A stretch of DNA of 64,000 bases from Paenibacillus sp. MSJ-34. Lineage in GTDB: Bacteria; Bacillota; Bacilli; Paenibacillales; Paenibacillaceae. Where the stretch lies: the NCBI RefSeq assembly GCF_018918005.1, contig NZ_JAHLPR010000003.1:110454-174453 (forward strand), given 5' to 3'. The notes under the pieces were generated by a model, which made no database searches, was not told the DNA's origin, and saw only the letters and a program-made list of their open reading frames with translations. The translations under genes were made by a program, and so were the position numbers. Positions 8,259-16,532 of this stretch are shown in pieces (the first letter of the stretch is position 1; each line of letters begins with the position of its first letter).

Positions 8259-8572
8259 CTGAACTAAAGGGATAACGATCATACAGTGTACGGACAATCG
8301 GTTTCTAGCTCTGTTACCCTGAGCATACGGAATAAACAACATGGTCCGAACCCCCGATACTCCTAAGCAACCGATACAGCGACAAAGGACTTGTGCCGCT
8401 TTCCTGAACAACTGGGATGTAGACAAAAGGGTTCCTCTCGCCCTCCCCCTGAACAAACGGGATATCGACAAAAGGACACCTGACCCCTCCCCTGAGCAAC
8501 CGGTACAGCGACAGAAGGCTCCTCGCCCCCTCCCCCTGAACAAACGGGATACCGACAAAAGAGGCCGCTAAC
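8259..8572. repeat. Seven-unit degenerate direct-repeat array
   Basis: Units start at 8259, 8319, 8363, 8404, 8449, 8492 and 8536, spaced 41-45 nt except for the first gap of 60. Each begins CTGAAC or CTGAGC and carries a core close to GGGATATCGACAAAAGG (17 nt). The later units are best preserved and share C-rich spacers such as CGCCCTCCCCCT. The same core occurs again as an inverted pair near 18.95 kb, so this is a dispersed family. The array ends 25 nt before the stop codon of the MFS gene. Confidence 0.8.
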
Positions 8573-8597
8573 CCAACCATTGCTCCACAACCCCTGC

Positions 8598-9866
8598 TTA
8601 TCCCGATACCTCTTCCGCGTCCCGATGCCCTTTCTCCAAATTGACCCGCGTCAACAACAGAATGCCGATGATGAAAAACGCCAGAATGGATAATATTGCC
8701 GTACGCGTCGAACCGGTCAGCAAACCGACGATTCCGAATAAGGCAGGTCCCAACGAAGCGGTTACCTTATCCGATAGGCTGAGGAATCCGAAAAATTCGC
8801 TCGCCCGCTCTTTCGGGATTAACCGGCTGTATATCGACCGCGCCACCGCCTGGCTTCCTCCCTGCACCATGCCTACGATAAAAGCGAGCAAGTAAAAATG
8901 AAGCGCGCTCGTCATAAAATAACCTAATAACACGACAATCACATAAATGCTTAAAGATATGTATAAGGAGCGTTTCGAGCCGATTCTGACCGCGAGCTTG
9001 CCGAACGCGAACGTAAAAGGAATGCCGACGAACTGGGTAATGAGCAGCGCAACGATCAAATGGGTCGTTTCAATACCGATCGTCTTGCCGTATATAGCCG
9101 CCATACTGATGATCGTGGAAATACCGTCGTTAAAAAACCAGAAAGCGACCAAGTATTTCAGCAACTCCGGGTATTTCCCGATTTTGCGCAGCGTTCCGAA
9201 CACGCGGCCGAACCCGTGCTTGGCGTAAAAGCCGACGCTTTGCTTCGTTTCCCGCTTCGGATCCTTCATATTTCGGAAAATCGGAATCGAAAATACGAAC
9301 CACCAAATGGCCACACTGACGAAAACGGCCTGGGTCGCGGCGATTTTGTCCGGAAACCCGAATAAATCCCATTTCTCCAACATGACGATGTTCAGCGCCA
9401 AAAGCGCGCCGCCGCCGATATACCCAAACATATAACCTTGCGCGGATACGTCGTCTCTTACTTCCACCGGAGCGATTTCGGGCAGCAATGAATCATAAAA
9501 GGTGTTCCCGCCGGAAAAGCCGATCGTTCCTAGAATAAACAGCGCCGATACGTAGATGTAGTCCCCTTGGCCCGCAAAAAACAACAACGCGCAAGACAAT
9601 ACGCCAAGGTAAGCGAAAACGCGCAAAAACCGCACCTTGCTGCTTGATAAGTCCGCCACCGCTCCCAGAATGGGAGCCATGAGCGCAACGGCGATCATCG
9701 CAATCGTTTGCGTAAATCCCCAGTAGCTGGATGCCTGATAATCGGGCAAATGGCCTGCCGCCACGTCCGCGTAGAAAATGGGGAGCACCGCGGCCAGCAT
9801 CGTCGTGGCAAACGCGGAATTGGCCCAGTCGTACATTTGCCAGCTTCGTACCAATTTTCGATTCAT
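8598..9866 (-). CDS. MFS transporter, UMF1/Atg22-like family
   Basis: A 422-residue integral membrane protein with about 12 predicted membrane segments. It belongs to the UMF1 branch of the major facilitator superfamily, related to yeast Atg22. Markers are the N-terminus SWQMYDWANSAFATTM, the segment GGNTFYDSLLPEIA and the C-terminal SRLIPKERASEFFGF. The substrate of bacterial members is not established. The start ATG has AGGAGGTCG upstream. The gene is divergent from a LysR-type regulator whose product could control it, although the 255-nt spacer and the terminator-like palindrome near the LysR gene leave that open. Confidence 0.85.
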   Translation of the reverse strand: MNRKLVRSWQMYDWANSAFATTMLAAVLPIFYADVAAGHLPDYQASSYWGFTQTIAMIAVALMAPILGAVADLSSSKVRFLRVFAYLGVLSCALLFFAGQGDYIYVSALFILGTIGFSGGNTFYDSLLPEIAPVEVRDDVSAQGYMFGYIGGGALLALNIVMLEKWDLFGFPDKIAATQAVFVSVAIWWFVFSIPIFRNMKDPKRETKQSVGFYAKHGFGRVFGTLRKIGKYPELLKYLVAFWFFNDGISTIISMAAIYGKTIGIETTHLIVALLITQFVGIPFTFAFGKLAVRIGSKRSLYISLSIYVIVVLLGYFMTSALHFYLLAFIVGMVQGGSQAVARSIYSRLIPKERASEFFGFLSLSDKVTASLGPALFGIVGLLTGSTRTAILSILAFFIIGILLLTRVNLEKGHRDAEEVSG

Positions 9867-9988
9867 AAACGACCTCCTTCAACAATGTTTGAAACCGCAT
9901 TTGCTACCAATGGCCCATGTCGATTTTTCAACATTTTGTTCGACATCGGATTCGCGCTTTCCTTCTTCCTTCCCGTATCTTATAAATA

Positions 9989-10017
9989 TTGCTCGCTCCC
10001 GAAGAATAACCTATAAT
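9989..10017 (+). promoter_or_regulatory. Sigma-A-type promoter for the LysR gene
   Basis: -35 TTGCTC (9989-9994), a 17-nt spacer and -10 TATAAT (10012-10017), about 100 nt before the LysR start codon. Confidence 0.65.
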
Positions 10018-10052
10018 TAGAATGAGAAAACATATTTATAATTTCTGATCGG

Positions 10053-10075
10053 TCGATAAAAAAAGCTTTTATCGA
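10053..10075. promoter_or_regulatory. Palindrome in the LysR leader
   Basis: TCGATAAAA (10053-10061) and TTTTATCGA (10067-10075) form a perfect 9-bp inverted repeat with a 5-nt centre, between the LysR promoter and its start codon. It could be an operator or a leader hairpin; the sequence does not decide. Confidence 0.45.
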
Positions 10076-10121
10076 AGCCTTACGTTGCGGGAAGTCAAAA
10101 ATATATCCTAAGGAGGTTCCC

Positions 10122-11024
10122 ATGAACATTAATCAGCTTGAGACTTTGATCACGATCTCCAGAACGATGAGTTTTCGCAAAGCCGGCGAATTGCTTAATC
10201 TCACGCAACCTGCCGTATCGGCGCAAATCAAAAGTCTGGAAGACGAATTCAAGACGGTACTCATCGACCGGAACCAGCCTGTCACGTTAACGGATCAAGG
10301 GAAGGTGTTTCTGGATCATGCCGAAAGGATATTAAGCATTGTCAGCGAGTTGAAACAACGTCTTACCGATCTGAGCCACATCCCGCAAGGCCATATCGTG
10401 CTCGGTACGACGACTTCCATCGCGATGCAAATTTTGCCGAGGGTGCTGTCCTATTTTCAAAACCAATTCCCGCTCATTAAAACGTCGATTTTGACGATGT
10501 CCTCCATGCAAATCATGGCAAGCGTCGAAAGCGGCTCGGTCGACATCGGGATCGGTTACTTGTCGGAAGGAAATCCTAATCTCGAATCGTCCGTCCTGTA
10601 TTACGACACGTTCGAAATGGTCGTTTCGCCGCAGCATCCGCTCAGCCAAACCAAGCATGCGACCTTGGAATCGCTGCGCGAAATTCCGTTCATTATGTTG
10701 TCGCCCGATACGGTTGGCCGCAAATTCGTCGATCAAATTTTCAAACAAAACAATATCCAGCCGCTTGTCGTTATGGAACTGTCCAGCAGCGAGGAAATTA
10801 AACGGATGGTAGAACTTAACCTCGGCGCGGCCATCGTCTCCAAAATGTCGATCTCCGGCGAACTAAGACGGGGTACGTTGCAGATCATTAAAGTGAATGA
10901 GTTCGAGAAGACGCATCCGGTCGGCGTCGTATACAAATCCGGGAAGTATTTAAATTCAGCCATGCAGCAGTTTTTGAGCGACTTGAAAGGGATGCGCGAA
11001 TCGCAATTTATGAGCACAGAGTGA
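10122..11024 (+). CDS. LysR-type transcriptional regulator
   Basis: A 300-residue regulator. The N-terminal winged helix-turn-helix (residues 1-60; MNINQLETLITISRTMSFRK, LNLTQPAVSAQIKSLE) binds DNA. The remainder is a two-lobed effector-binding domain (ILPRVLSYFQNQFP, GSVDIGIGYL, MLSPDTVGRKF). The start has AAGGAGGTTCCC upstream. The effector cannot be read from the sequence. The next gene, a PHP-family phosphatase, starts 16 nt downstream and is probably cotranscribed. The divergent MFS gene is the other candidate target. Confidence 0.9.
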   Translation: MNINQLETLITISRTMSFRKAGELLNLTQPAVSAQIKSLEDEFKTVLIDRNQPVTLTDQGKVFLDHAERILSIVSELKQRLTDLSHIPQGHIVLGTTTSIAMQILPRVLSYFQNQFPLIKTSILTMSSMQIMASVESGSVDIGIGYLSEGNPNLESSVLYYDTFEMVVSPQHPLSQTKHATLESLREIPFIMLSPDTVGRKFVDQIFKQNNIQPLVVMELSSSEEIKRMVELNLGAAIVSKMSISGELRRGTLQIIKVNEFEKTHPVGVVYKSGKYLNSAMQQFLSDLKGMRESQFMSTE

Positions 11025-11040
11025 AGGAGGAATTTTAAGG

Positions 11041-11850
11041 ATGAAATTCGATTTACACACTCATCACTTCCGTTGCGGACACGCCGACGGCAATATTCGC
11101 GATTATATCGAAGCGGGCATTCGCGCCAATCTGCAAGTCATCGGCATTTCGGACCATTCGCCGTACTTTGGCAGCGAAGAAGACCAGGCTCAGCCCCGTA
11201 TCGCGATGGCCAAAAGCGCATTCGCCGGTTATGTGGAAGAGGTTCTGAAATTAAAAGCGGAATATGCGGGTAAAATCGATGTGCTGCTTGGCGTTGAATC
11301 CGATTTTTTCCCGGAGCAAGCCGAAACGTATCGATCGATTTATAAACAATACCCGTTCGATTATATTATCGGTTCCGTACATTATACGAGCGGGGTCAGC
11401 ATCTTCAATAAAAACCGGTGGAAAAACCTTTCGGACGAAGAACATCGGCGCGAGAAGGAATTGTATTACGAAATGATCCGCGACTCGGCCCGCAGCGGCA
11501 TGTTCCAAATTCTCGGGCATATCGACGCGATGAAAGGAAACTATCCGGCCTTCACCGACATCCCGGCTGCCGAAGCGATTGACGAAACGCTGCAAACGAT
11601 CCGCGAATGCGGCATCGCCATTGAAATTAACACTTCGGGCAAAACGAAACTAAGCGGCGGATGGTATCCTTCGGACGATATACTGGAACGCGCGTTGTTT
11701 TACGGCGTAGACGTAACCTTCGGCTCCGACGCCCATATTCCCGATCGAGTCGGGGACGAATGGGAACTGGTCCGCGCGCGCTTGAAAGAGCTCGGGTTTA
11801 CCTCATGGGTATATTATAAAGAAATGCGAAAGCAGGTCGTACCGTTATAA
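11041..11850 (+). CDS. PHP-domain histidinol-phosphatase (HisJ/HisK family)
   Basis: A 269-residue protein of the PHP metal-dependent phosphoesterase superfamily. Metal-binding motifs are in the expected order: DLHTHH at residues 4-9, RCGHADG, ISDHSPYFG, GVESDFF, GSVHYT, GHIDAMKG, EINTSG and FGSDAHIP. This order and length fit the histidinol-phosphatase HisJ family, which removes phosphate from histidinol phosphate in histidine synthesis. No other his gene is nearby and PHP proteins vary in substrate, so that role is probable rather than proven. It follows the LysR gene by 16 nt with AAGGAGGAATTTTAAGG before the start. Confidence 0.85.
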   Translation: MKFDLHTHHFRCGHADGNIRDYIEAGIRANLQVIGISDHSPYFGSEEDQAQPRIAMAKSAFAGYVEEVLKLKAEYAGKIDVLLGVESDFFPEQAETYRSIYKQYPFDYIIGSVHYTSGVSIFNKNRWKNLSDEEHRREKELYYEMIRDSARSGMFQILGHIDAMKGNYPAFTDIPAAEAIDETLQTIRECGIAIEINTSGKTKLSGGWYPSDDILERALFYGVDVTFGSDAHIPDRVGDEWELVRARLKELGFTSWVYYKEMRKQVVPL

Positions 11851-11852
11851 AC

Positions 11853-11882
11853 AAAAAAAGAGAACCTGTCTTCCACAGGTTC
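11853..11882 (-). terminator. Intrinsic terminator downstream of the phosphoesterase gene
   Basis: On the minus strand GAACCTGT-GGAAG-ACAGGTTC is followed by TCTTTTTTT. It serves the minus-strand genes ending at 11998. On the plus strand, after the PHP gene, the hairpin lacks a T run. Confidence 0.8.
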
Positions 11883-11997
11883 CAAGGTCTATATATGATT
11901 AAAAGGGGGGTCATGAATCTAGTGTAACCCCTCAATGTTATGAAGCCATAACAGAAATATTTCATTTGTGTAACAAAATATAATCTTCATGATGTAC

Positions 11998-12741
11998 CTA
12001 GGTTTGGAGACCGCGGTATATGCCCGTTCGCAGTTCGCGAATATAGGCTTCGAGCTTCGGTACCCTCGCTTCTTCCGCTTGGCGGACGGCGCGTTCCACA
12101 TCGTAAGGGACCCGCACGAATTGAATGGAAAAACCGGCGGGATCAAGCCCACCATACTCCCCTTCCAATATGGCATACGACGCATGCAAGATGTCGAGCG
12201 GGTTGCCGACGCTGCCTGCATTGAACAATGTTTTGCCGTACAAATGCTGCATATACGCATTATGAATATCGCCGTACCCGACAATATCCGGTTCCCCGGT
12301 TTCCTTCCCTGCACTTTGAACGGCGGGCGTATTCTCGAACAATGCGAGCCGCTTCGCTTCGTCCTCCCAAGGATGCACCCGATGGAAGACGCTCTGCGGA
12401 GACGCGTGAAACAGACGGACAAGCTTGCCGCTTAGCAGAAAATCGAACGAAAACGGAAGACCGCTTAAGTAATCGATTCTCTCCTGCCCGAGCCGCTTTG
12501 AATGCCAAGTAAATTCTTCGTCATCGGCAGCGCTGCTCATCAATTCGTCCCAATTGCCGCGCACGACGACTTCGCATCGATTCCGAATGACATCGACCGC
12601 TTCTGCGGGGCACGGACCTTTCCCGACCAAGTCTCCCAAGCAATAAATTTTGGCGATCCGGCGTTTCTCGATATTGTCCAATACGGCTTCCAAAGCCGGC
12701 ATATTTCCATGTATATCCGATATAATCGCGATTTGATCCAT
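11998..12741 (-). CDS. Calcineurin-like metallophosphoesterase (YfcE/MJ0936 type)
   Basis: A 247-residue cytoplasmic phosphoesterase. Dinuclear metal-site motifs are present: ISDIHGN (residues 6-12), CLGDLVGKGP, RGNWDE, and later YGDIHNAY and NAGSVGNP. This arrangement fits the bacterial YfcE/MJ0936-like group, active on phosphodiesters or nucleotides; the natural substrate is unknown. The start at 12741 has GGGAGGTG upstream, and the longer in-frame extension runs into the next gene. It begins 19 nt after the AAC(3)-family gene, so the two form an operon. Confidence 0.87.
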   Translation of the reverse strand: MDQIAIISDIHGNMPALEAVLDNIEKRRIAKIYCLGDLVGKGPCPAEAVDVIRNRCEVVVRGNWDELMSSAADDEEFTWHSKRLGQERIDYLSGLPFSFDFLLSGKLVRLFHASPQSVFHRVHPWEDEAKRLALFENTPAVQSAGKETGEPDIVGYGDIHNAYMQHLYGKTLFNAGSVGNPLDILHASYAILEGEYGGLDPAGFSIQFVRVPYDVERAVRQAEEARVPKLEAYIRELRTGIYRGLQT

Positions 12742-12760
12742 CGAGGAACACCTCCCATCA

Positions 12761-13576
12761 TTATTTTGTCGACTGGTTCCGATTGCGCTCCATCCACACC
12801 GTAGCGAAATCGACCAAATCTTTCTGCGGCACAAGAACGGACGGCGCCTCAATGATATTGCCTCTTCGCACAATATGCGGGCAGTCCTTTTCGAACTGTT
12901 GTCCGATGTCCGCAAAGTCTCCTTCGTCAAATTCGATATCCGCAAACTCCACCCATTCGGAAGTTTGTCCGCGCATTATCGGGGCACGGTGGACGATCTG
13001 CTTTTTCCCCGGATAGTTTGCCCTGTATTCCGCCAAATGAAGCGACGTATTCACAGAATAGCCGACTCCGAGCAGGAGCACGTATCCGCCCGCTTCGTAA
13101 ATTTTTGCCAAAGGAGACGCTTCTCCCAAGCAATTCTCCAACGAATGTTCGCCGCAGATCCGCTCCGCGAGCCGGCCGCGGGCGGCAAAAGATACTTGCG
13201 GATGAGAGCTGCGCAGCGTTCCCTTTTGTTTGCGGAAGCATTCGGAGATGGCTCCCATATAATAGGTTGGCGACAAATCCGGATCGTATCCCGGCATCGC
13301 ATTTCGAATGACATCCCACCACTTGGGATCGACAGGAGGATTGACCCATGTCGAAGGATCGCTCAGTTCTCCGGTATGCGTCGGCATGACGAGCGTACCT
13401 TCGACGCCGAGCAGTTGCTCCAACGCCATAATAACGGCAACCGGCCCTCCCAAGATCCACCCTCCTAACGATTTCATGGATGAATGGACGATTATCGTCA
13501 TGCCGGGCCGCAAGCCGAGCGTCTGTAAATCCGCCTTGATCCGGTCCACGGTTATCGGTTCTTTTTTTATCATCAT
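12761..13576 (-). CDS. AAC(3)-family N-acetyltransferase
   Basis: A 271-residue acetyltransferase of the aminoglycoside 3-N-acetyltransferase family. Conserved elements are VHSSMKSLGGWILGG (acetyl-CoA side), LVMPTHTGELSDPSTW, RSSHPQVSFAARG, LLLGVGYSVNTSLHLAE and HIVRRGNIIEAPS. Close chromosomal relatives in Bacilli (YokD-like) act on unknown amines, so resistance should not be assumed. The start could be 13576 or the next codon. It is divergent from the ykuS homologue and cotranscribed with the downstream phosphoesterase. Confidence 0.88.
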   Translation of the reverse strand: MMIKKEPITVDRIKADLQTLGLRPGMTIIVHSSMKSLGGWILGGPVAVIMALEQLLGVEGTLVMPTHTGELSDPSTWVNPPVDPKWWDVIRNAMPGYDPDLSPTYYMGAISECFRKQKGTLRSSHPQVSFAARGRLAERICGEHSLENCLGEASPLAKIYEAGGYVLLLGVGYSVNTSLHLAEYRANYPGKKQIVHRAPIMRGQTSEWVEFADIEFDEGDFADIGQQFEKDCPHIVRRGNIIEAPSVLVPQKDLVDFATVWMERNRNQSTK

Positions 13577-13737
13577 GTCTGTTTCAATACTCCTTTACAT
13601 CATTTTATGAAAACGGCTCGTACATACATAAACGATTTTCTGCGCCTAAAGTTTCCGAAACGGATAATTTGACGACATTTTGTTTACAATACTCTCGAAT
13701 GCCAGTAAGTAAATATCGCGGGAGGTTGATGTAAATC

Positions 13738-13980
13738 ATGGCAAAAGTCGCGCTGGAAGACAGCCTGAATTCGGTGGCGGACGCATTGCAAAGGGACGGG
13801 CATGAAGTCGTATCCATGAACAATGTGGCCGATTGCGATTGCTGCGTCATCTCGGGACAAGATAAAAACGTTATGGGCATGAGCGGAATCGAGACGAAAG
13901 CTTCCGTCATTAACGCCCAAGGATTAAGCAGTGATGAAATCGTAAACCAAGTAAACCGGGCTGTCAACAACAAAAGGTAA
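13738..13980 (+). CDS. UPF0180 (YkuS) family protein
   Basis: An 80-residue small protein of the UPF0180 family found across Bacilli. Conserved features are MAKVALEDSLNSV near the start, VSMNNVADCDCCVISGQDKNVMG in the middle and EIVNQVN near the end. No biochemical function is known. The start is preceded by GGGAGGTTGATGTAA. It is a single gene divergent from the AAC(3)-family gene and is followed by a modest hairpin. Confidence 0.85.
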   Translation: MAKVALEDSLNSVADALQRDGHEVVSMNNVADCDCCVISGQDKNVMGMSGIETKASVINAQGLSSDEIVNQVNRAVNNKR

Positions 13981-14008
13981 GCAAAATATTTCGTTAACGT
14001 ACTGATCG

Positions 14009-14047
14009 TCGCGCCCTGCTCGCTGAAGCGAAGAAAGGCGCGATTTT
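14009..14047 (+). terminator. Probable terminator after ykuS homologue
   Basis: TCGCGCC (14009-14015) pairs with GGCGCGA (14037-14043), with an inner TCGCT/AGCGA stem, followed by only four T residues. A weak to moderate terminator. Confidence 0.55.
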
Positions 14048-14128
14048 GAAGTTATAAAATAGTAAACGGCTAATACTAATAAAAGAAATACAAGTTTACC
14101 GTTATGGTAGAAAAAAGGAGGAGAAAGG

Positions 14129-15529
14129 ATGAAAGCGGATTCAAATAAAGGTAGAAGCGTATCGGCGGTTATCATTGCTTTGCTGTGCGCCGTTCTATTA
14201 TTTGGTTGTTCGACGAATAGAACGGCCGATCCCGGCGGTCAAGACGAAGGGGGCTCCAAAACGAAGAAAACGATCACGATAACCTACCGTGACGACGGCA
14301 CCGGGCAGAATGGAACGCTTTATAAATGGATTATGGATGTCTCCTCTAGATACCCCAATAAAGACGTGGAACTGAAACCTGCACCGATCCAAGCGTCGGA
14401 AGGAGATTATTTCGCGAAAGTCGCCTTAGCGTTGAAATCGAAAGATACGGCGCCGGATATTGTTACGGAAGACACGTTTATATTGAATGCGGATGCAAGT
14501 GCCGGTTACCTCGAACCGCTGGACGATAAACTGAAAGATTGGGAGGATTGGACCAACGGTTCGTTTATCGAAGCGATGAAGAAAGGGGTCACGGCAAGCG
14601 ACGGCAAAGTATACGGCGTGCCGTATAACACGGATTCGAGAGGACTTTGGTATAATAAGCAAATTTTCAAGCAAGCAGGGCTTCCGGAAGATTGGCAGCC
14701 GAAGACATGGGATGACGTGCTGGAGACAGCCAGAACGGTCAAAGAGAAAGCGGGCGGCGATACTGTGCCTATTTGGATGAACATGGGCAAAGCGACCGGC
14801 GAGGCGACGTCGATGCAAACCTATGAAATGCTGCTGTACGGCACCGGCGAAAGATTATACGACGACGCAGGCGGCAAGTGGATTATTAAAAGCCAAGGAA
14901 TTCTCGACGCGCTTCGTTTTATAGAAACCGTCAATAAGGAGAAACTGGGCCCTCCGCTCTCCAAAGTGTTGAACGGGCAGGCGGGCAACACGTCGACAAG
15001 AGAATATTTACCGCAAGGAAAGCTGGCCATCTCGCTCGACGGTTCGTGGATTACCGGCAACTATTTAGATGGAGGGGCGTCCCCTTGGCCGGAATATAAA
15101 GATGTGCTCGGATTCGCCCCGATGCCGACAAGTCAAGGGCAGGCGCCCGGATCGATCACCCTTGCGGGAGGCTGGGCACTATCGATTCCGAGCAATTCGA
15201 AAAACAAGGATGAAGCATGGGACATTATTAAGTTCGCCCTAAATAAAGAAAATACGCAAAAATTGGTTACCGCTTCGGGAAGCTTGACCGTTCGCGCGGA
15301 CGTCGCGAAAGATCCCGGTTATGCGGAAATGCCTTTCTATCAAATCGCCACCGACTATTTGCAAAACGCGGAATTCAGGCCGGCACAGGACAAATACCCG
15401 GAAGTATCGACGCAAATTCAAACGATGGTCGAGTCGGTTGCGACCGGCACTTCCCCCGAAGATGCGATGAATAAATATGCGGCGGATGTGACGCGAATTG
15501 TCGGCAAGGATTTTGTTGTGGAGAAATAA
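14129..15529 (+). CDS. Carbohydrate ABC transporter substrate-binding lipoprotein
   Basis: A 466-residue extracellular solute-binding protein (family 1). It has a lipoprotein signal ending in LLFGC, so Cys27 should be lipidated and anchor the protein outside the membrane. The mature part shows the family pattern: ITITYRDDGTG near the start, APDIVTEDTF, GKVYGVPYNTDSRGLWYNK and GGWALSIPSNSKNKDEAWDIIKF. These place it with oligosaccharide-binding proteins; the ligand cannot be told. The start has AAAGGAGGAGAAAGG upstream. It heads an importer with two permeases and no ATPase; such systems usually share MsmX. Confidence 0.9.
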   Translation: MKADSNKGRSVSAVIIALLCAVLLFGCSTNRTADPGGQDEGGSKTKKTITITYRDDGTGQNGTLYKWIMDVSSRYPNKDVELKPAPIQASEGDYFAKVALALKSKDTAPDIVTEDTFILNADASAGYLEPLDDKLKDWEDWTNGSFIEAMKKGVTASDGKVYGVPYNTDSRGLWYNKQIFKQAGLPEDWQPKTWDDVLETARTVKEKAGGDTVPIWMNMGKATGEATSMQTYEMLLYGTGERLYDDAGGKWIIKSQGILDALRFIETVNKEKLGPPLSKVLNGQAGNTSTREYLPQGKLAISLDGSWITGNYLDGGASPWPEYKDVLGFAPMPTSQGQAPGSITLAGGWALSIPSNSKNKDEAWDIIKFALNKENTQKLVTASGSLTVRADVAKDPGYAEMPFYQIATDYLQNAEFRPAQDKYPEVSTQIQTMVESVATGTSPEDAMNKYAADVTRIVGKDFVVEK

Positions 15530-15536
15530 CGCTCCG

Positions 15537-15584
15537 GCTTGCTTAGGCTTCTCCTTGCAAACAAGGGGGTCTAAGCAAGCTTTT
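15537..15584 (+). terminator. Intercistronic hairpin after the binding-protein gene
   Basis: GCTTGCTTAG (15537-15546) pairs with CTAAGCAAGC (15571-15580) and is followed by four T residues, starting 7 nt after the stop codon. Such hairpins typically lower read-through into the permease genes or stabilise the binding-protein mRNA. Confidence 0.75.
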
Positions 15585-15621
15585 CATTCTCATGATCGAT
15601 GCATGCGGAAGGAGGAATACA

Positions 15622-16518
15622 ATGAGCAGTTTGACCGCAGCTTCTGCCTATAAGAAGAACAGCACGTATACTTGGCTTTTCTATTTGCTTCCGTCGGTTG
15701 TTATCATGCTTTTATTTTTTATCTATCCGATTTTATTGACGTTTTTCTATTCGTTCACCAATTTGGCCCTAACGGGAGAATCGGCCAAACAATTGCAATT
15801 TATCGGAATCGACAACTATACTCGCATGTTTCAAGACCCCACGGTCACCGTCAGCATATGGAATACGTTGATATTCCTGATCGGTTCGGCCGTCATCGGC
15901 CAGCAAGTGTTGGGTTTTCTCATCGCCCTCTTGATGAAGAAAAAAAACAAGACGTTCCGGCGTATCGTCGGCACGATCGTTCTGGCGGGCTGGGTAACGC
16001 CCGAAATCGTATGCGCCCTTTGTTTGTACAGTTTTTTCGGCGACGAAGGGACTTTGAACTCGATCATTACATTTTTCGGCATCCCTGCGGTTACTTGGCT
16101 GTTTACCGTTCCGATGCTTACCGTCATTATCGCGAATATTTGGCACGGCACAGCGTTCTCCATGCTCGTCTTTCAGGCGGCGCTTGACGATGTGCCTGCG
16201 GAAATCGAAGAAGCGGCAGTGGTCGACGGCGCTTCCAAACTGCAAATTTTATTTCGCATTATTATCCCGTACATCAAAGAATCCATTACAACCAATATGA
16301 TGCTTGTTACGCTGCAGACGCTTGGCGTGTTCGGCCTCATCTACGCGATGACAGGCGGGGGGCCGGGAACCTTGACGACGACGCTGCCTATTTTTATGTA
16401 CAATCAAGCATTCGTCAATTACCAGCTCGGTTATGGAACGGCCATTTCCTTATTGTTGTTGTTGATCGGCATCATTCTCAGTTTGTTCTATATCCGCTCT
16501 ATGAAAACTGTACATTGA
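15622..16518 (+). CDS. Sugar ABC transporter permease (MalF type)
   Basis: A 298-residue inner membrane permease with six predicted membrane segments. The start MSSL at 15622 has GGAAGGAGGAATACA upstream; the in-frame extension to 15592 overlaps the attenuator hairpin. The cytoplasmic EAA loop that docks the ATPase reads EEAAVVDGASKLQILFRIIIPY. It pairs with the next gene to form the channel for the upstream binding protein. The gene for the ATPase is absent from the neighbourhood. Confidence 0.9.
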   Translation: MSSLTAASAYKKNSTYTWLFYLLPSVVIMLLFFIYPILLTFFYSFTNLALTGESAKQLQFIGIDNYTRMFQDPTVTVSIWNTLIFLIGSAVIGQQVLGFLIALLMKKKNKTFRRIVGTIVLAGWVTPEIVCALCLYSFFGDEGTLNSIITFFGIPAVTWLFTVPMLTVIIANIWHGTAFSMLVFQAALDDVPAEIEEAAVVDGASKLQILFRIIIPYIKESITTNMMLVTLQTLGVFGLIYAMTGGGPGTLTTTLPIFMYNQAFVNYQLGYGTAISLLLLLIGIILSLFYIRSMKTVH

Positions 16519-16532
16519 CAAGGAGAATTGTT

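Larger units (their letters stand above)
7554..8597. other. Gene-free kilobase with repeats and a pyrimidine-rich tract
   Basis: No open reading frame here has a ribosome binding site or a recognisable product. The stretch holds, in order, a 50-nt-period repeat array in inverted halves, a strongly pyrimidine-rich strand (about 7850-8040), a 29-nt tandem duplication, a long hairpin and a seven-unit repeat array. These are listed separately. Confidence 0.8.

Noticed and set aside
8259..8572. Possible CRISPR array
   Set aside because: Units are degenerate, spacing varies (41-60 nt), spacers resemble each other (C-rich) and no cas gene is present.
8314..8580. Minus-strand repetitive peptide frames (FVGIPFVQ-like) in the seven-unit array
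   Set aside because: The unit length is not a multiple of three throughout, starts lack ribosome binding sites, and the apparent protein repeat follows from the DNA repeat.
12761..13576. Acquired aminoglycoside resistance gene
   Set aside because: No mobile element nearby, base composition like its neighbours, and chromosomal members of this family often have other substrates.
13660..13700. Promoter TTGACG..TACAAT before the ykuS homologue
   Set aside because: The two boxes are only 10 nt apart, too close for sigma-A.
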